A program made the translations under genes and the position numbers. A stretch of 64,000 bases of DNA. It comes from Pantoea sp. Ap-967. Lineage in GTDB: Bacteria; Pseudomonadota; Gammaproteobacteria; Pseudomonadales; Pseudomonadaceae. Below the pieces are notes generated by a model. That model was given only the letters and a program-made list of their open reading frames with translations, was not told where the DNA came from and searched no databases. Positions 7,721-15,773 of this stretch are shown here, one piece after another (position 1 is the stretch's first letter; each line of letters opens with the position of its first letter). The stretch covers positions 1-64,000 of the forward strand of contig NZ_VWXK01000029.1 in the NCBI RefSeq assembly GCF_011752565.1. The letters are read 5' to 3'.

Positions 7721-10210
7721 ATGCAGCCTTCCCAACAGCCACGCCCCCCGTTTGCCCTGCGCTCAGGCTTGACCACCCTGCTCGCCTGCCTGGCGCTGCC
7801 GCCACTGGCCGCCCAGGCCGCCGAGCCGGAAGAAACGCGCCTGGACACCGTTTCAGTAATTTCCACCGGCCTGCGTGGCCAGCAGCGCACCGTGGCCGAC
7901 AGCCCCACGCCAATCGACATCATCAACAGCGAACAACTGCTCAAGACCGGCCGTGCGGAACTCTCCGAAGCCATCTCCAAATTGCTGCCCTCGTTCAACT
8001 TCGGCACCAACATCGCCGGGGTCAACTCCCAGGTGCGGCCATTGAGCAACCGCGGCCTGGGCCCGGCCTACACGCTGGTGCTGGTCGACGGCAAACGCCG
8101 CCATAACGGCGCCGCCCCGGCCAACGGCAACATCGACACCAGTGGCGCCAACGCAGTGGACATCGACATGATCCCGGTCAGCGCCGTCGACCATATCGAG
8201 GTGCTGAAGGACAGCGCCGCCGCACAGTACGGCTCGGACGCCGTCGCCGGGGTGATCAACATCATCCTCAAGCGCACGGCCTCCGGCGGCCATGTGGAAA
8301 CCAGCTACGGCCAGCTGTTCTCAGGCCAAGGGGAAACCATCAAGACCGCTGCCGACCATGGCTTCACCCTGGGCGATGGGGGCTTCCTGCACCTGTCGGC
8401 CGATGCCCGCAAGCGCGGCACCGCCACCTGGGTGGGGAAATCGCCAGACAGCGTCCGGGCGTTTTTCGAGAATGACCGCCAGGCTGCCTGGGACCATGTC
8501 AGCACCCGCAACGGCGACCCGGACCTCAAGGCGTTCAACCTGGCCTACAACGCCGAGTTACCGCTGGCCGACGATTTCAAGCTGTATTCCTACGCCACCT
8601 ACGGCGAACGCAAGACCGAGTCGAACAACCAGCTGCGTGCGGCCAATGGCGCGGCGTCGGTTCCCGAGCTGTTTCCAGACGGCTACTACCCGTTGAACAA
8701 CCTCAAGGACACCGACTACCAATTCCTGTTCGGCGGCAAAGGCACCGTAGCCAACTGGGACTGGGACCTCTCCACCACCTATGGCCGCGACAAGATCGAG
8801 CACGCCAGCGACCTGACCGCCAACCCCACCTATGGCCCGGACTCGCCCACCAAATGGGACGACCTGGCCACCCTGCAGTTCGAGCAGTGGGTCAATAACC
8901 TGGACATCACCCGCGCCTTCGATGGCCTGTTCGGCGTGGCGGTTCCCACCCAGGTGTCGCTTGGCCTGGAGCACCGCTGGGAACGCTTCAGGACCTTTGC
9001 CGGCAACGACCCGCGCGCCTACAGCGTCGGCCCCTACACCTTCCCGGTGGGCAGCGCGCTGTACAACGCCAATGGGGCGCAACCGTCTACCGGCGCCCAG
9101 GGCGTGCTGGCCATCCGCCCGGAAGACGAGGCGGACCTCAAGCGCAACAACGTTGCAGCCTACCTGGACCTTGGGTTCGACCTGACGCCCAAGTGGTACG
9201 TGGGCCTTGCCGGGCGCGCCGAGCACTACGACGACATCAAGGAAAACACCTACAGCTTCAAGCTCAACTCGCGCTACGCCATCACCGACCAGGTGGCCGT
9301 GCGCGGCACACTGGGTTCAGGGTTCCGCGCGCCCTCGCTGACCCAGCTGGGCTACACCGTGTCCGACAACCGCACGGCAGCCGATGCCAACGGCAACGCG
9401 GTGCCGGCCCTGCGCTACACCGCAACGCCCGACAGCGCCCTGGCCCAGGCCCTCGGTGCCTCGGACCTGAAGCCTGAGAAAACCCGCAACGCCGGGCTTG
9501 GCATCACCTGGCAGCCCGCACCGCGCACCAGCTTTACCGCCGACGCCTACGTGATCGACATCGACGACCGTATTCTGCTCAGCGAAAACCTGTATGACCG
9601 CAGCAACGGCAACGGCGCCATCGGCGACATCCTCGAATCGGTGGGGGTGGCGCGCAATACCTGGGTCAGCTACTACACCAACGCCTTCGACACCCGCACC
9701 CGCGGCATCGATTTGGTGGCGGACCACCGCAGCCAATACGGCGCCTGGGGCGATGTGCGCTGGAGCGCGGCGTTCAACTACAACAAGACCACGGTCGAGG
9801 GCAGCCGCGGCACGCCGGCTGCGCTGCAGAACGCCGGCGTAAGCGTGGTCGGCCATGCCGCCGAGGGCTTGCTGGTGGCCGCAACGCCGCGCAGCAAATG
9901 GATACTGGGGGCCAACTGGACGCTGGGCAACTTCGCCGCCAACCTGCAGACCACCCGCTATGGCAAGGTCGAAACCTGGCAGCAGAACGCCGCCAACGAC
10001 CGCAGCTTCGGCGCCAAGTGGATCACCGACCTGGACCTCTCGTACCTGCTGTTCGACAGCCTGACGCTCAGCGTTGGCGGCACCAACATCTTCAATGTGC
10101 GCCCCGACAACAATGGCATCACTCAGGCAGCCTACAAGTACAACTACGGCACCCCGCCGTTCCACCCCGGTGGCGGCTTCTGGTACACCAAGCTGGCCTA
10201 TGACTTCTAA
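7721..10210 (+). CDS. TonB-dependent outer-membrane receptor
   Basis: 829 residues with a signal peptide ending near AAQA (about residue 34). The plug domain begins with a TonB-box-like ETRLDTVSVIST and carries RPLSNRGLGPAYTLVLVDGK and QYGSDAVAGVINIIL, then a long 22-strand-type barrel. The last residue is Phe (KLAYDF), the usual barrel signature. These receptors import scarce ligands across the outer membrane using TonB energy. The ligand cannot be read from sequence. The shared 32-bp motif upstream links it to the sulfur-scavenging genes at 22605 and 31086, so a sulfur compound rather than a siderophore is plausible. The gene 29 bp downstream encodes a 2-hydroxyacid dehydrogenase. Confidence 0.88.
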   Translation: MQPSQQPRPPFALRSGLTTLLACLALPPLAAQAAEPEETRLDTVSVISTGLRGQQRTVADSPTPIDIINSEQLLKTGRAELSEAISKLLPSFNFGTNIAGVNSQVRPLSNRGLGPAYTLVLVDGKRRHNGAAPANGNIDTSGANAVDIDMIPVSAVDHIEVLKDSAAAQYGSDAVAGVINIILKRTASGGHVETSYGQLFSGQGETIKTAADHGFTLGDGGFLHLSADARKRGTATWVGKSPDSVRAFFENDRQAAWDHVSTRNGDPDLKAFNLAYNAELPLADDFKLYSYATYGERKTESNNQLRAANGAASVPELFPDGYYPLNNLKDTDYQFLFGGKGTVANWDWDLSTTYGRDKIEHASDLTANPTYGPDSPTKWDDLATLQFEQWVNNLDITRAFDGLFGVAVPTQVSLGLEHRWERFRTFAGNDPRAYSVGPYTFPVGSALYNANGAQPSTGAQGVLAIRPEDEADLKRNNVAAYLDLGFDLTPKWYVGLAGRAEHYDDIKENTYSFKLNSRYAITDQVAVRGTLGSGFRAPSLTQLGYTVSDNRTAADANGNAVPALRYTATPDSALAQALGASDLKPEKTRNAGLGITWQPAPRTSFTADAYVIDIDDRILLSENLYDRSNGNGAIGDILESVGVARNTWVSYYTNAFDTRTRGIDLVADHRSQYGAWGDVRWSAAFNYNKTTVEGSRGTPAALQNAGVSVVGHAAEGLLVAATPRSKWILGANWTLGNFAANLQTTRYGKVETWQQNAANDRSFGAKWITDLDLSYLLFDSLTLSVGGTNIFNVRPDNNGITQAAYKYNYGTPPFHPGGGFWYTKLAYDF

Positions 10211-10238
10211 CCTGCTGCCTTGCCGTGGAAGCCTTCCA

Positions 10239-11309
10239 ATGCAACGACCTTCCCCACCTTTCTTCAACCTGCTGGAGCTGGAAGCGCTGGCGGCGAAGGT
10301 GATCGCCCAGCCGGCCCTGGACTACATCGCCCGAGGCGCCGGCGATGAGCAAACCTTGCGCGAGAACCGTACCGCCTTCTCCCGGGTCTTCGTCGACCAG
10401 CGCATTCTCAGCGGCACGGTGGTGCAAAGCCTGGACACCCAGATCCTCGGCAGCCAGGCCCGGGCGCCGATCATGGTCAGTGCCATGGCCGCCCACGGGC
10501 TGGTGCACGCCGACGCGGAATCTGCCACGGCGCGGGGTGCCGAGGCCTTTGGCACGCTGCTGGGCGTGAGTACGGTAGCCACCCAGAGCCTTGAGCAGAT
10601 TGCCGCGGCCAGCCCAGGTGACAAGTGGTTCCAGTGTTACCTGACCCGCGACAGCGGCTTCAACCGCGAACTGCTGCAACGGGCCAAGGCGGCGGGCTAC
10701 AAGGCGATTGTGCTGACGGCGGACGTCACCGTGGGGGGCAACCGGGAGCATGATCTGCGCAACAACCTGCGCTTGCCCACACCCGGCAACTTTCTCGACC
10801 CCCAGGGCCGCCGCCTGCCGTTGGACCTGAGTTTTGACAGCAGCATCGGCCTTGCCAGCCTGGACTTCGTGCGCGAGCACAGTGGTGGGTTGCCGCTGGT
10901 GGTCAAGGGCGTTACCACGGCGGCGGATGCCCGAGCGCTGCTGCAGCATGGCGTGGAGGGCATTCAGGTGTCCAACCACGGTGGTCGCCAACTGGATGGC
11001 TCGCCAGCGGCTTTCGACTCACTGCAGCGGGTAGCCGCCGAGGTGCGCGGCCGGGTGCCGCTGATTTTCGACAGTGGCATCCGTCGTGGCCTGGATGTGT
11101 TCAAGGCGATTGCCGCCGGCGCCGACCTGGTGGCGGTCGGGCGGCCGATCCTCTATGGCCTGGCGCTCGATGGCTGGCAAGGCGTGCGCGCGGTGCTCGA
11201 ACAGCTCGAAACGGAACTGCGCGTGGTCATGCAACTGTCAGGTTGCGCCACGCTTGCGAACATCCGCGACACGCCCCTGTTGCACGGCCCACTGGCCGGC
11301 AACCGTTAG
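10239..11309 (+). CDS. FMN-dependent alpha-hydroxyacid dehydrogenase/oxidase
   Basis: 356 residues spanning the whole TIM barrel of the lactate oxidase/glycolate oxidase family. The active-site stretch QVSNHGGRQLDGSPA (His/Arg for substrate binding) is present, with the FMN phosphate motif DSGIRRGLDVFKA and the catalytic-loop lysine in LVVKGV. It oxidises a 2-hydroxyacid to the 2-oxoacid. The start at 10239 has GGAAG nine bases before it; longer upstream frames overlap the receptor gene and lack family sequence. It follows the receptor in one probable operon, so it may act on something the receptor imports. Confidence 0.88.
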   Translation: MQRPSPPFFNLLELEALAAKVIAQPALDYIARGAGDEQTLRENRTAFSRVFVDQRILSGTVVQSLDTQILGSQARAPIMVSAMAAHGLVHADAESATARGAEAFGTLLGVSTVATQSLEQIAAASPGDKWFQCYLTRDSGFNRELLQRAKAAGYKAIVLTADVTVGGNREHDLRNNLRLPTPGNFLDPQGRRLPLDLSFDSSIGLASLDFVREHSGGLPLVVKGVTTAADARALLQHGVEGIQVSNHGGRQLDGSPAAFDSLQRVAAEVRGRVPLIFDSGIRRGLDVFKAIAAGADLVAVGRPILYGLALDGWQGVRAVLEQLETELRVVMQLSGCATLANIRDTPLLHGPLAGNR

Positions 11310-11326
11310 CGGATCAGCGTGCAGGC

Positions 11327-11845
11327 TTACTGCGCGGCGGGTTCAGCGGCGGCCTCGGTAGCCTCGGCAACGGGCGCTGCAGCAGGCGCCTTGGCCTTGG
11401 CACGGTTGCGGCGGTCCTGGCTGCGCTGGCGGCCGGCCTGTTGTTTGGCATGCAGCGCCTGGGCGGCGGTGACGACGCCTGCTGGCTGGCCGTTGAGGTC
11501 CAGGCGCGGGGCGTCCTCGACCATGCTGGCCCAGTAGCGGGCGCCACGGCACCAGGTGGAGATACCCAGCTTGAGCTGTTCGCGGGTGATGCCCAGCAGC
11601 TCCAGGTGTTGCTCGGCGTCCTTGAAGATGCCTTCCTTGAGCGGCACTTTCGGGGCCGGGTTGACCGGGAAGGCCAAGGGGAAGTGCTTCTGCAGCGGCC
11701 AGATCGCCGCTACTGCCGGATCCTGCTCACGCGGCTTGGCCTGGGGTGCGGCCTTGCGTTTGGGGCGTGGCGCACTTTCCGCCTTTGCCTGCTCTTTTTC
11801 AGCCCGCAGGCGGTCACGAAGCCCAGCTAGTTGTTCAAAACCCAT
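11327..11845 (-). CDS. ProQ/FinO-family RNA chaperone
   Basis: 172 residues. The FinO/ProQ fold lies at about 40-120, with WPLQKHFPLAF, PLKEGIFKDAEQHLELLGI and WCRGARYWASMVEDAPRLDL. The N-terminal segment is charged and the C-terminal tail is Ala/Lys/Arg-rich, both typical of these RNA-binding proteins. They bind structured small RNAs and mRNA 3' ends. The start used is the ATG at 11845; a TTG at 11884 would add 13 residues. It stands alone, converging on the hydroxyacid dehydrogenase gene. Confidence 0.88.
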   Translation of the reverse strand: MGFEQLAGLRDRLRAEKEQAKAESAPRPKRKAAPQAKPREQDPAVAAIWPLQKHFPLAFPVNPAPKVPLKEGIFKDAEQHLELLGITREQLKLGISTWCRGARYWASMVEDAPRLDLNGQPAGVVTAAQALHAKQQAGRQRSQDRRNRAKAKAPAAAPVAEATEAAAEPAAQ

Positions 11846-11968
11846 TGTTCGATTCACTGCTTTGAAGTTGATTGCGTGGCGCAAGGATAATCCATGTAGC
11901 CCTCGGGAGCAGCTGAAAGTGGATAAATCGCCCTTTTTTGGCCCTGCCGAGCCAGCTGGGGAGCCCCA

Positions 11969-12436
11969 TCAGCGCACCTTGAACAGGTGGTCCAGCGACC
12001 ACGCACCCGCCCCCCTGGCGATCAGCAACAGCAGCAGGCCGGCCCAGGTCAGGTGGGTGGGCCATGCATCGGGGTAGACGAACACTTCGATCACCGTGGT
12101 CATGCCCAGCAACGCCAGGGCTGACAACCGGGTCATCAGGCCGAGTACCAACAGCAGCGAAAACAGATGCTCGGAATAGGTGGCCAGGTGCGCCGCCAGC
12201 CAGGGCGACAGCAGCGGCAAGGCATACTCGGTGCGAAACAGCTCGTAGGTGGACGGTGTGATCGTCAGCAGGCCCTCGACCTTGGTTCGCCCGGAAAGGA
12301 AAAACACCGACGCGATCCCGAACCGGGCAACCAGGCACAGCACGCTGTCACCCACGTGCCGTTGCACGGCATCGGCAAGCCGATTCCAGGTGTGGCGCAG
12401 GTTGAACCCCCGGGGGGTGGTGTGGACGCGGTCCAT
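11969..12436 (-). CDS. DoxX-family membrane protein of the bufferin operon
   Basis: 155 residues with four hydrophobic segments and the DoxX hallmarks: ARFGIASVFFLSGRTKVEGL in the first, then LLSPWLAAHLATYSEHLFSLLL. DoxX proteins are small inner-membrane proteins often found near redox or metal-handling systems. It is the last gene of a four-gene unit behind the DUF2063 gene (10 bp gap), an arrangement common in bufferin-type operons. Its exact role there is unknown to me. Confidence 0.8.
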   Translation of the reverse strand: MDRVHTTPRGFNLRHTWNRLADAVQRHVGDSVLCLVARFGIASVFFLSGRTKVEGLLTITPSTYELFRTEYALPLLSPWLAAHLATYSEHLFSLLLVLGLMTRLSALALLGMTTVIEVFVYPDAWPTHLTWAGLLLLLIARGAGAWSLDHLFKVR

Positions 12437-12446
12437 GGTGGTTTCC

Positions 12447-13202
12447 TCAGTGAACGTTCAGCGAAAGAAAGACCCGGGCGCCGACTAGGCGGGCCAGCAG
12501 GTCGGTGAAGTCCAGGTCGGGTTGGGCGTGGTACGCATGCTGTGAGGCTTGTTCCAGGGGCTGCCCGGCGGCGCAGGCCTGCAGGAAGGCGCAACCGCCC
12601 TTCTCCAGCGGCTGATGGCCAACACCCTCTGGGCCTGCGACGAACAGCACGCCTTCGCCGCCCCAAGGCTGATCGTGCTGCCAGGCCAGTTGCTCGCGGC
12701 CGCAGCGCCAGAGGCTGTAGGCCGGATGTGCCTCGCACCAGTGCCAGCGGGCGTTGCCACGTGGGCAAAGCACGCTGCGGGCAAGGTCACAGGTGGCCAT
12801 GCCGGCGAGCGCTCGAAGGTCGAGGCACGGCGCATCCAGCGCGCAGAATGCCTCGTTCCACAAGGCATCCAGCCGGGCCACTTCGGCCAGGTACGGCAGG
12901 CCATGCTCGCCTTGCAGGCGCGCGAGCAGGTCGGCGAAGGCGCTGCCATACAGCACCAGCCGCGGGTCGTCGGGCAGTGCCTGGCGCACGTAGGCCACTG
13001 CGGCAGCCTCCATCCACGGGCGCCCGACCAAGGTCAGGACGCTGGGGAAATTGGCGCACAGGGCGTCCACGCAACCAGCCATGACGGTGTTGCGGTACAC
13101 CGCGAACGCCGGCTGCTCGGTGAGCGCTGCCAGCTGCGGGGCCGGGCGCCCCTGCAGGGCCAGGGCGAAAGCGTCCTGGAACTGGCTGAGGGTCAGTTTC
13201 AT
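12447..13202 (-). CDS. bufC: DUF2063 protein, partner of the DUF692 enzyme (BufC/MbnC-like)
   Basis: 251 residues. The N-terminal DUF2063 domain shows FQDAFALALQG and FAVYRNTVMAGCVDALCANF, then FPSVLTLVGRPWMEAAAVAYV. In methanobactin and bufferin biosynthesis this family binds the precursor peptide and forms a complex with the DUF692 iron enzyme. It overlaps the end of the DUF692 gene by four bases, fitting a stoichiometric complex. The C-terminal half is less conserved. Confidence 0.82.
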   Translation of the reverse strand: MKLTLSQFQDAFALALQGRPAPQLAALTEQPAFAVYRNTVMAGCVDALCANFPSVLTLVGRPWMEAAAVAYVRQALPDDPRLVLYGSAFADLLARLQGEHGLPYLAEVARLDALWNEAFCALDAPCLDLRALAGMATCDLARSVLCPRGNARWHWCEAHPAYSLWRCGREQLAWQHDQPWGGEGVLFVAGPEGVGHQPLEKGGCAFLQACAAGQPLEQASQHAYHAQPDLDFTDLLARLVGARVFLSLNVH

Positions 13203-14032
13203 CGCAGCACCTCAACGGCATTGAGGGTTGCCTGGGCCCTGTCGCGCTCATTCAGCAATTGCGCCCATGGCGGAACATGGCCATCGCGCTCGACCAGTGT
13301 CGGGCGCGGGCCCACCCGCGCGATCAGGCGCCGGTAAAGCGCCCAGACCGGTTCGGCGACGGGCGCATCGTGGGAGTCGATCAGCAGGCACGCCTGGTCG
13401 TCGTGGCTGTAACCGGCCAGGTGCACCTCGCTGATAGCCCAGGCTGGAAAGCGCTCCAGGTAGTCGATGGCGTCGAAGCCCAGGTTGTGTGCGCTGACAT
13501 GGACGTTATTGATGTCCAGCAACAAACCGCACCCGGTGCGCCGGGCCAGCGCTTCGAGGAAGTCGATTTCGTCCCAGTCATGCCCCTGCAGTTGCAGGTA
13601 GTGGCTGGGGTTTTCGATGGCGATGGGCCGCCCCAGTGCCTCCTGGCTGATCTGGATATTGCGGCTGATGCGGCGCAAGGCCTCGCCTGTGCGGGGAAAC
13701 GGCAGCAGGTCGGGGTGATAGGCGCCGCGCCAGGTCGACCAGGCCAGGTGCTCGGACACCAGCACTGGCCCGGCCTGGTCAACCAATGCGCGCAGGCGTT
13801 GCAGATGCAGCCGGTCCGGTTCGGCATCGGCCGCCAGCGACAACGCGACACCGTGCAACGACAGCGGATGGTGCTCGGCAATGCGCAACAACCAGGCCAG
13901 GCGCGGGCCGCCGACCATGTAGTTCTCCGGGTGCACCTCGAACCAGAGCCCTTCGGCGCCACAGGCCAGCGCCTGGGCGTAGTGCTCGGCCTTGAGCCCG
14001 ACCCCGGCGCCCAGCGCTGCTTGGCCATTCAT
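13199..14032 (-). CDS. bufB: DUF692/MNIO multinuclear iron oxidase that modifies the bufferin precursor
   Basis: 277 residues, full MNIO length. It shows the conserved TIM-barrel iron-site motifs in order: WFEVHPENYM, LHGVALSL, SEHLAWS, ENPSHYL, GCGLLLDINNVHVSAHN, EVHLAGYSH, DSHDAPV and TLVERDGH. Enzymes of this family use two or three iron atoms to oxidise cysteines in precursor peptides; in characterised bufferins the products are thiooxazole-type copper ligands. It lies 16 bp after the DUF2282 precursor gene. The chemistry here is inferred from family and context. Confidence 0.9.
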   Translation of the reverse strand: MNGQAALGAGVGLKAEHYAQALACGAEGLWFEVHPENYMVGGPRLAWLLRIAEHHPLSLHGVALSLAADAEPDRLHLQRLRALVDQAGPVLVSEHLAWSTWRGAYHPDLLPFPRTGEALRRISRNIQISQEALGRPIAIENPSHYLQLQGHDWDEIDFLEALARRTGCGLLLDINNVHVSAHNLGFDAIDYLERFPAWAISEVHLAGYSHDDQACLLIDSHDAPVAEPVWALYRRLIARVGPRPTLVERDGHVPPWAQLLNERDRAQATLNAVEVLR

Positions 14033-14048
14033 GGTCGGCTTCCCCTGT

Positions 14049-14336
14049 TCAGGACTGGATAGGGGTCAATGAACCCATGCCGGTTGGGGTCTTGATCGAG
14101 GTGCAGGTGCCGGCCGGGACGTTTTTCCAGTGCATGCCGTCGTAGTCTTTTTTCGCCGAGCCCGCACAGGTGGTGCCTGCGCCTGCCTTGCAATCGTTCT
14201 TGCCGGCCATGGCGACGCCATAGCATTTCTCCATGACGGCACCACTGCCGGCTGGCTGGGAGGGGGTAGCCGCCAGGGCCGCGTTTGCCAGCGAAGCGAG
14301 GGCCAGGGCGGCGGTGGCGAGGGCGAGGGTTTTCAT
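14049..14336 (-). CDS. bufA: DUF2282 bufferin precursor (BufA1-like), exported Cys-rich RiPP
   Basis: 95 residues. A signal peptide ends at about residue 22 (NAALA/ATPS). The mature part has four cysteines, Cys38, 49, 57 and 78, in EKCYGVAMAGKNDC, GTTCAGSAKKDYDG and WKNVPAGTC, the DUF2282 pattern. Proteins like this are known as bufferins: after cysteine modification by the DUF692/DUF2063 pair they bind excess copper in the periplasm. It heads a minus-strand operon with bufB, bufC and a DoxX gene. A GTAACC-N16-CGAA promoter-like pair lies 56 bp upstream. Confidence 0.9.
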   Translation of the reverse strand: MKTLALATAALALASLANAALAATPSQPAGSGAVMEKCYGVAMAGKNDCKAGAGTTCAGSAKKDYDGMHWKNVPAGTCTSIKTPTGMGSLTPIQS

Positions 14337-14392
14337 GTGGTGGACTCCTGAGGGTAAGGCCGCGGCGTATTTACCGGCGGCTCATGCAGTAG

Positions 14393-14418
14393 TTCGCGGC
14401 AGTTACGGCCCGGGTTAC
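14393..14418 (-). promoter_or_regulatory. Putative ECF-sigma promoter of the bufferin operon
   Basis: On the minus strand, GTAACC (14413-14418) and CGAA (14393-14396) are separated by exactly 16 bases, and the CGAA ends 56 bases before the bufA start. This is the layout of an ECF promoter. From memory it matches the motif described for Caulobacter SigF targets, which include a bufferin operon; that recollection should be checked. Confidence 0.6.
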
Positions 14419-14553
14419 AGGGGCAAGAAAAAAATCTTTGTTCACCCGGCGTTGGCCGCCTAACGTTTCAAGCCAGGGGTGCAGGGTTGATCGGCCTGCG
14501 CCGCCGACGGTTGGCTCACAGTAAATGCACCGACGGTGTAACCCAGGCGGCCC

Positions 14554-15141
14554 ATGCAGCGAACTGACTCACAGGCAGCGCTCGATGCGCGCGAATCCCA
14601 GCTACAAGCCTTGCTGCTGCGTGGGCTGGCTGGCGACGCCCAGGCCTACCGGGCGTTTCTCGCGGCCCTGGCGCTGCACATCCGCGCGTTTTTGCGGCGG
14701 CGCTTGACCCGGCGGCCTGCCGAGGTCGAGGATCTGGTGCAAGAGGTGCTGCTGGCCGTGCACAATGCGCGGCACACCTACCAGGCGCAGCAGCCCCTGA
14801 CCGCCTGGGTGCAGGCGATTGCCCGCTACAAGCTGGCCGACCACCTGCGCAGTTGGTCGCGGCATGAAGCGCGGCACACCGTGCTGGAAGACGACAGCGA
14901 ATTGTTCGCCGCCAGCGACGCCGAGCCGGCCGAAGCCAGCCGTGACCTGGCCAGGCTGTTGGGGCAGTTGCCAGCGCGCCAACGGCTGCCGATCGTGCAC
15001 GTCAAACTGGAGGGCTTGTCGGTGGAAGAAACCGCGCACCTGACGGGGCTTTCCAGTTCGGCGGTGAAAGTGGGTATCCACCGCGGCCTGAAAGCCTTGG
15101 CCAAGCTGCTGGGAGGTAGAAGCGACGATGAAGACCGATGA
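14554..15141 (+). CDS. ECF RNA polymerase sigma factor (SigF/ECF16-like)
   Basis: 195 residues. Region 2 (about 30-100) has EVEDLVQEVLLAVHNARHTY and PLTAWVQAIARYKLADHLR. Region 4 (about 130-185) has LPARQRLPIVHVKLEGLSVE and a helix-turn-helix ending SSSAVKVGIHRGLKALAKLL. The anti-sigma gene overlaps its end by 14 bases. It is divergent from bufA, and in other proteobacteria sigma factors with a DUF1109 anti-sigma control bufferin operons, so it is the likely activator of bufABC. A GTAACC at 14537 is too close to the start codon to be its own -35 box. Confidence 0.9.
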   Translation: MQRTDSQAALDARESQLQALLLRGLAGDAQAYRAFLAALALHIRAFLRRRLTRRPAEVEDLVQEVLLAVHNARHTYQAQQPLTAWVQAIARYKLADHLRSWSRHEARHTVLEDDSELFAASDAEPAEASRDLARLLGQLPARQRLPIVHVKLEGLSVEETAHLTGLSSSAVKVGIHRGLKALAKLLGGRSDDEDR

Positions 15142-15769
15142 GCTGATCAGCCTGCTGGCCGCCGGCGAAGGCCCGGTGCCGCGCCACCTGCCAGCCCGGC
15201 GCCTGGGGTTGGCACTGCTGCTGGCCTTGCTTGCGGCCGTGTTCATGACCCTGGCCCTTTATGGCCTGCGCAGCGACCTGGCCGAGGTGGCACGCACCGG
15301 GCTGTTCTGGGCCAAGGTGGCGCTGCCCACCAGCCTGGCTGCGCTGGGGCTGTGGCTGACCCTGCGCCTTGCCAGGCCGGGGGCACGCGCGGGCGTGGCC
15401 TGGGGGCTGCTGGGCCTGCCGTTGCTGCTGTTGTGGGTGGGCGCGGCGCTCAGCCTGGCCGCCGCCCCCCTGGATGCACGCGCCGACCTGCTGCTGGGCC
15501 GTACCTGGCGCACCTGTGCGCTGAACATCACGTTGCTCTCGCTACCGGGCATGGTCAGCGTGTTCTGGGCCCTGCGCGGCCTGGCACCGACCCGCCTGCG
15601 CCAGGCAGGCGCTGCCGGCGGCCTGCTGGCCGGTGCCACGGCGACCGTGGCCTACTGCCTGCACTGCCCGGAAATGGGCGTGCCATTCTGGGGGCTGTGG
15701 TATGTGCTGGGCATGTTGCTGCCCACCGCGCTCGGGGCGTGGCTAGGCCCGCGCCTGTTGCGCTGGTGA
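15128..15769 (+). CDS. DUF1109/NrsF-type membrane anti-sigma factor
   Basis: 213 residues with a short cytoplasmic N terminus (MKTDELISLLAAGEGPVPRH, a sigma-binding segment in this family) and six hydrophobic helices. Cysteines occur in RTWRTCALN and in YCLHCPEMGVPFW near the last helices. In NrsF proteins, conserved cysteine pairs sense heavy-metal or copper stress and release the sigma factor. It overlaps the sigma gene by 14 bases, so the two are translationally coupled. Confidence 0.88.
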   Translation: MKTDELISLLAAGEGPVPRHLPARRLGLALLLALLAAVFMTLALYGLRSDLAEVARTGLFWAKVALPTSLAALGLWLTLRLARPGARAGVAWGLLGLPLLLLWVGAALSLAAAPLDARADLLLGRTWRTCALNITLLSLPGMVSVFWALRGLAPTRLRQAGAAGGLLAGATATVAYCLHCPEMGVPFWGLWYVLGMLLPTALGAWLGPRLLRW

Positions 15770-15773
15770 TGCC

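Noticed and set aside
13228..14062. Plus-strand frames through the bufferin genes
   Set aside because: They are by-products of high GC, opposite strongly conserved DUF692 and DUF2063 genes, and start without ribosome sites.
14537..14542. GTAACC as own promoter of the ECF sigma gene
   Set aside because: It lies only 11 bases before the start codon, too close to serve as a -35 box of that gene.
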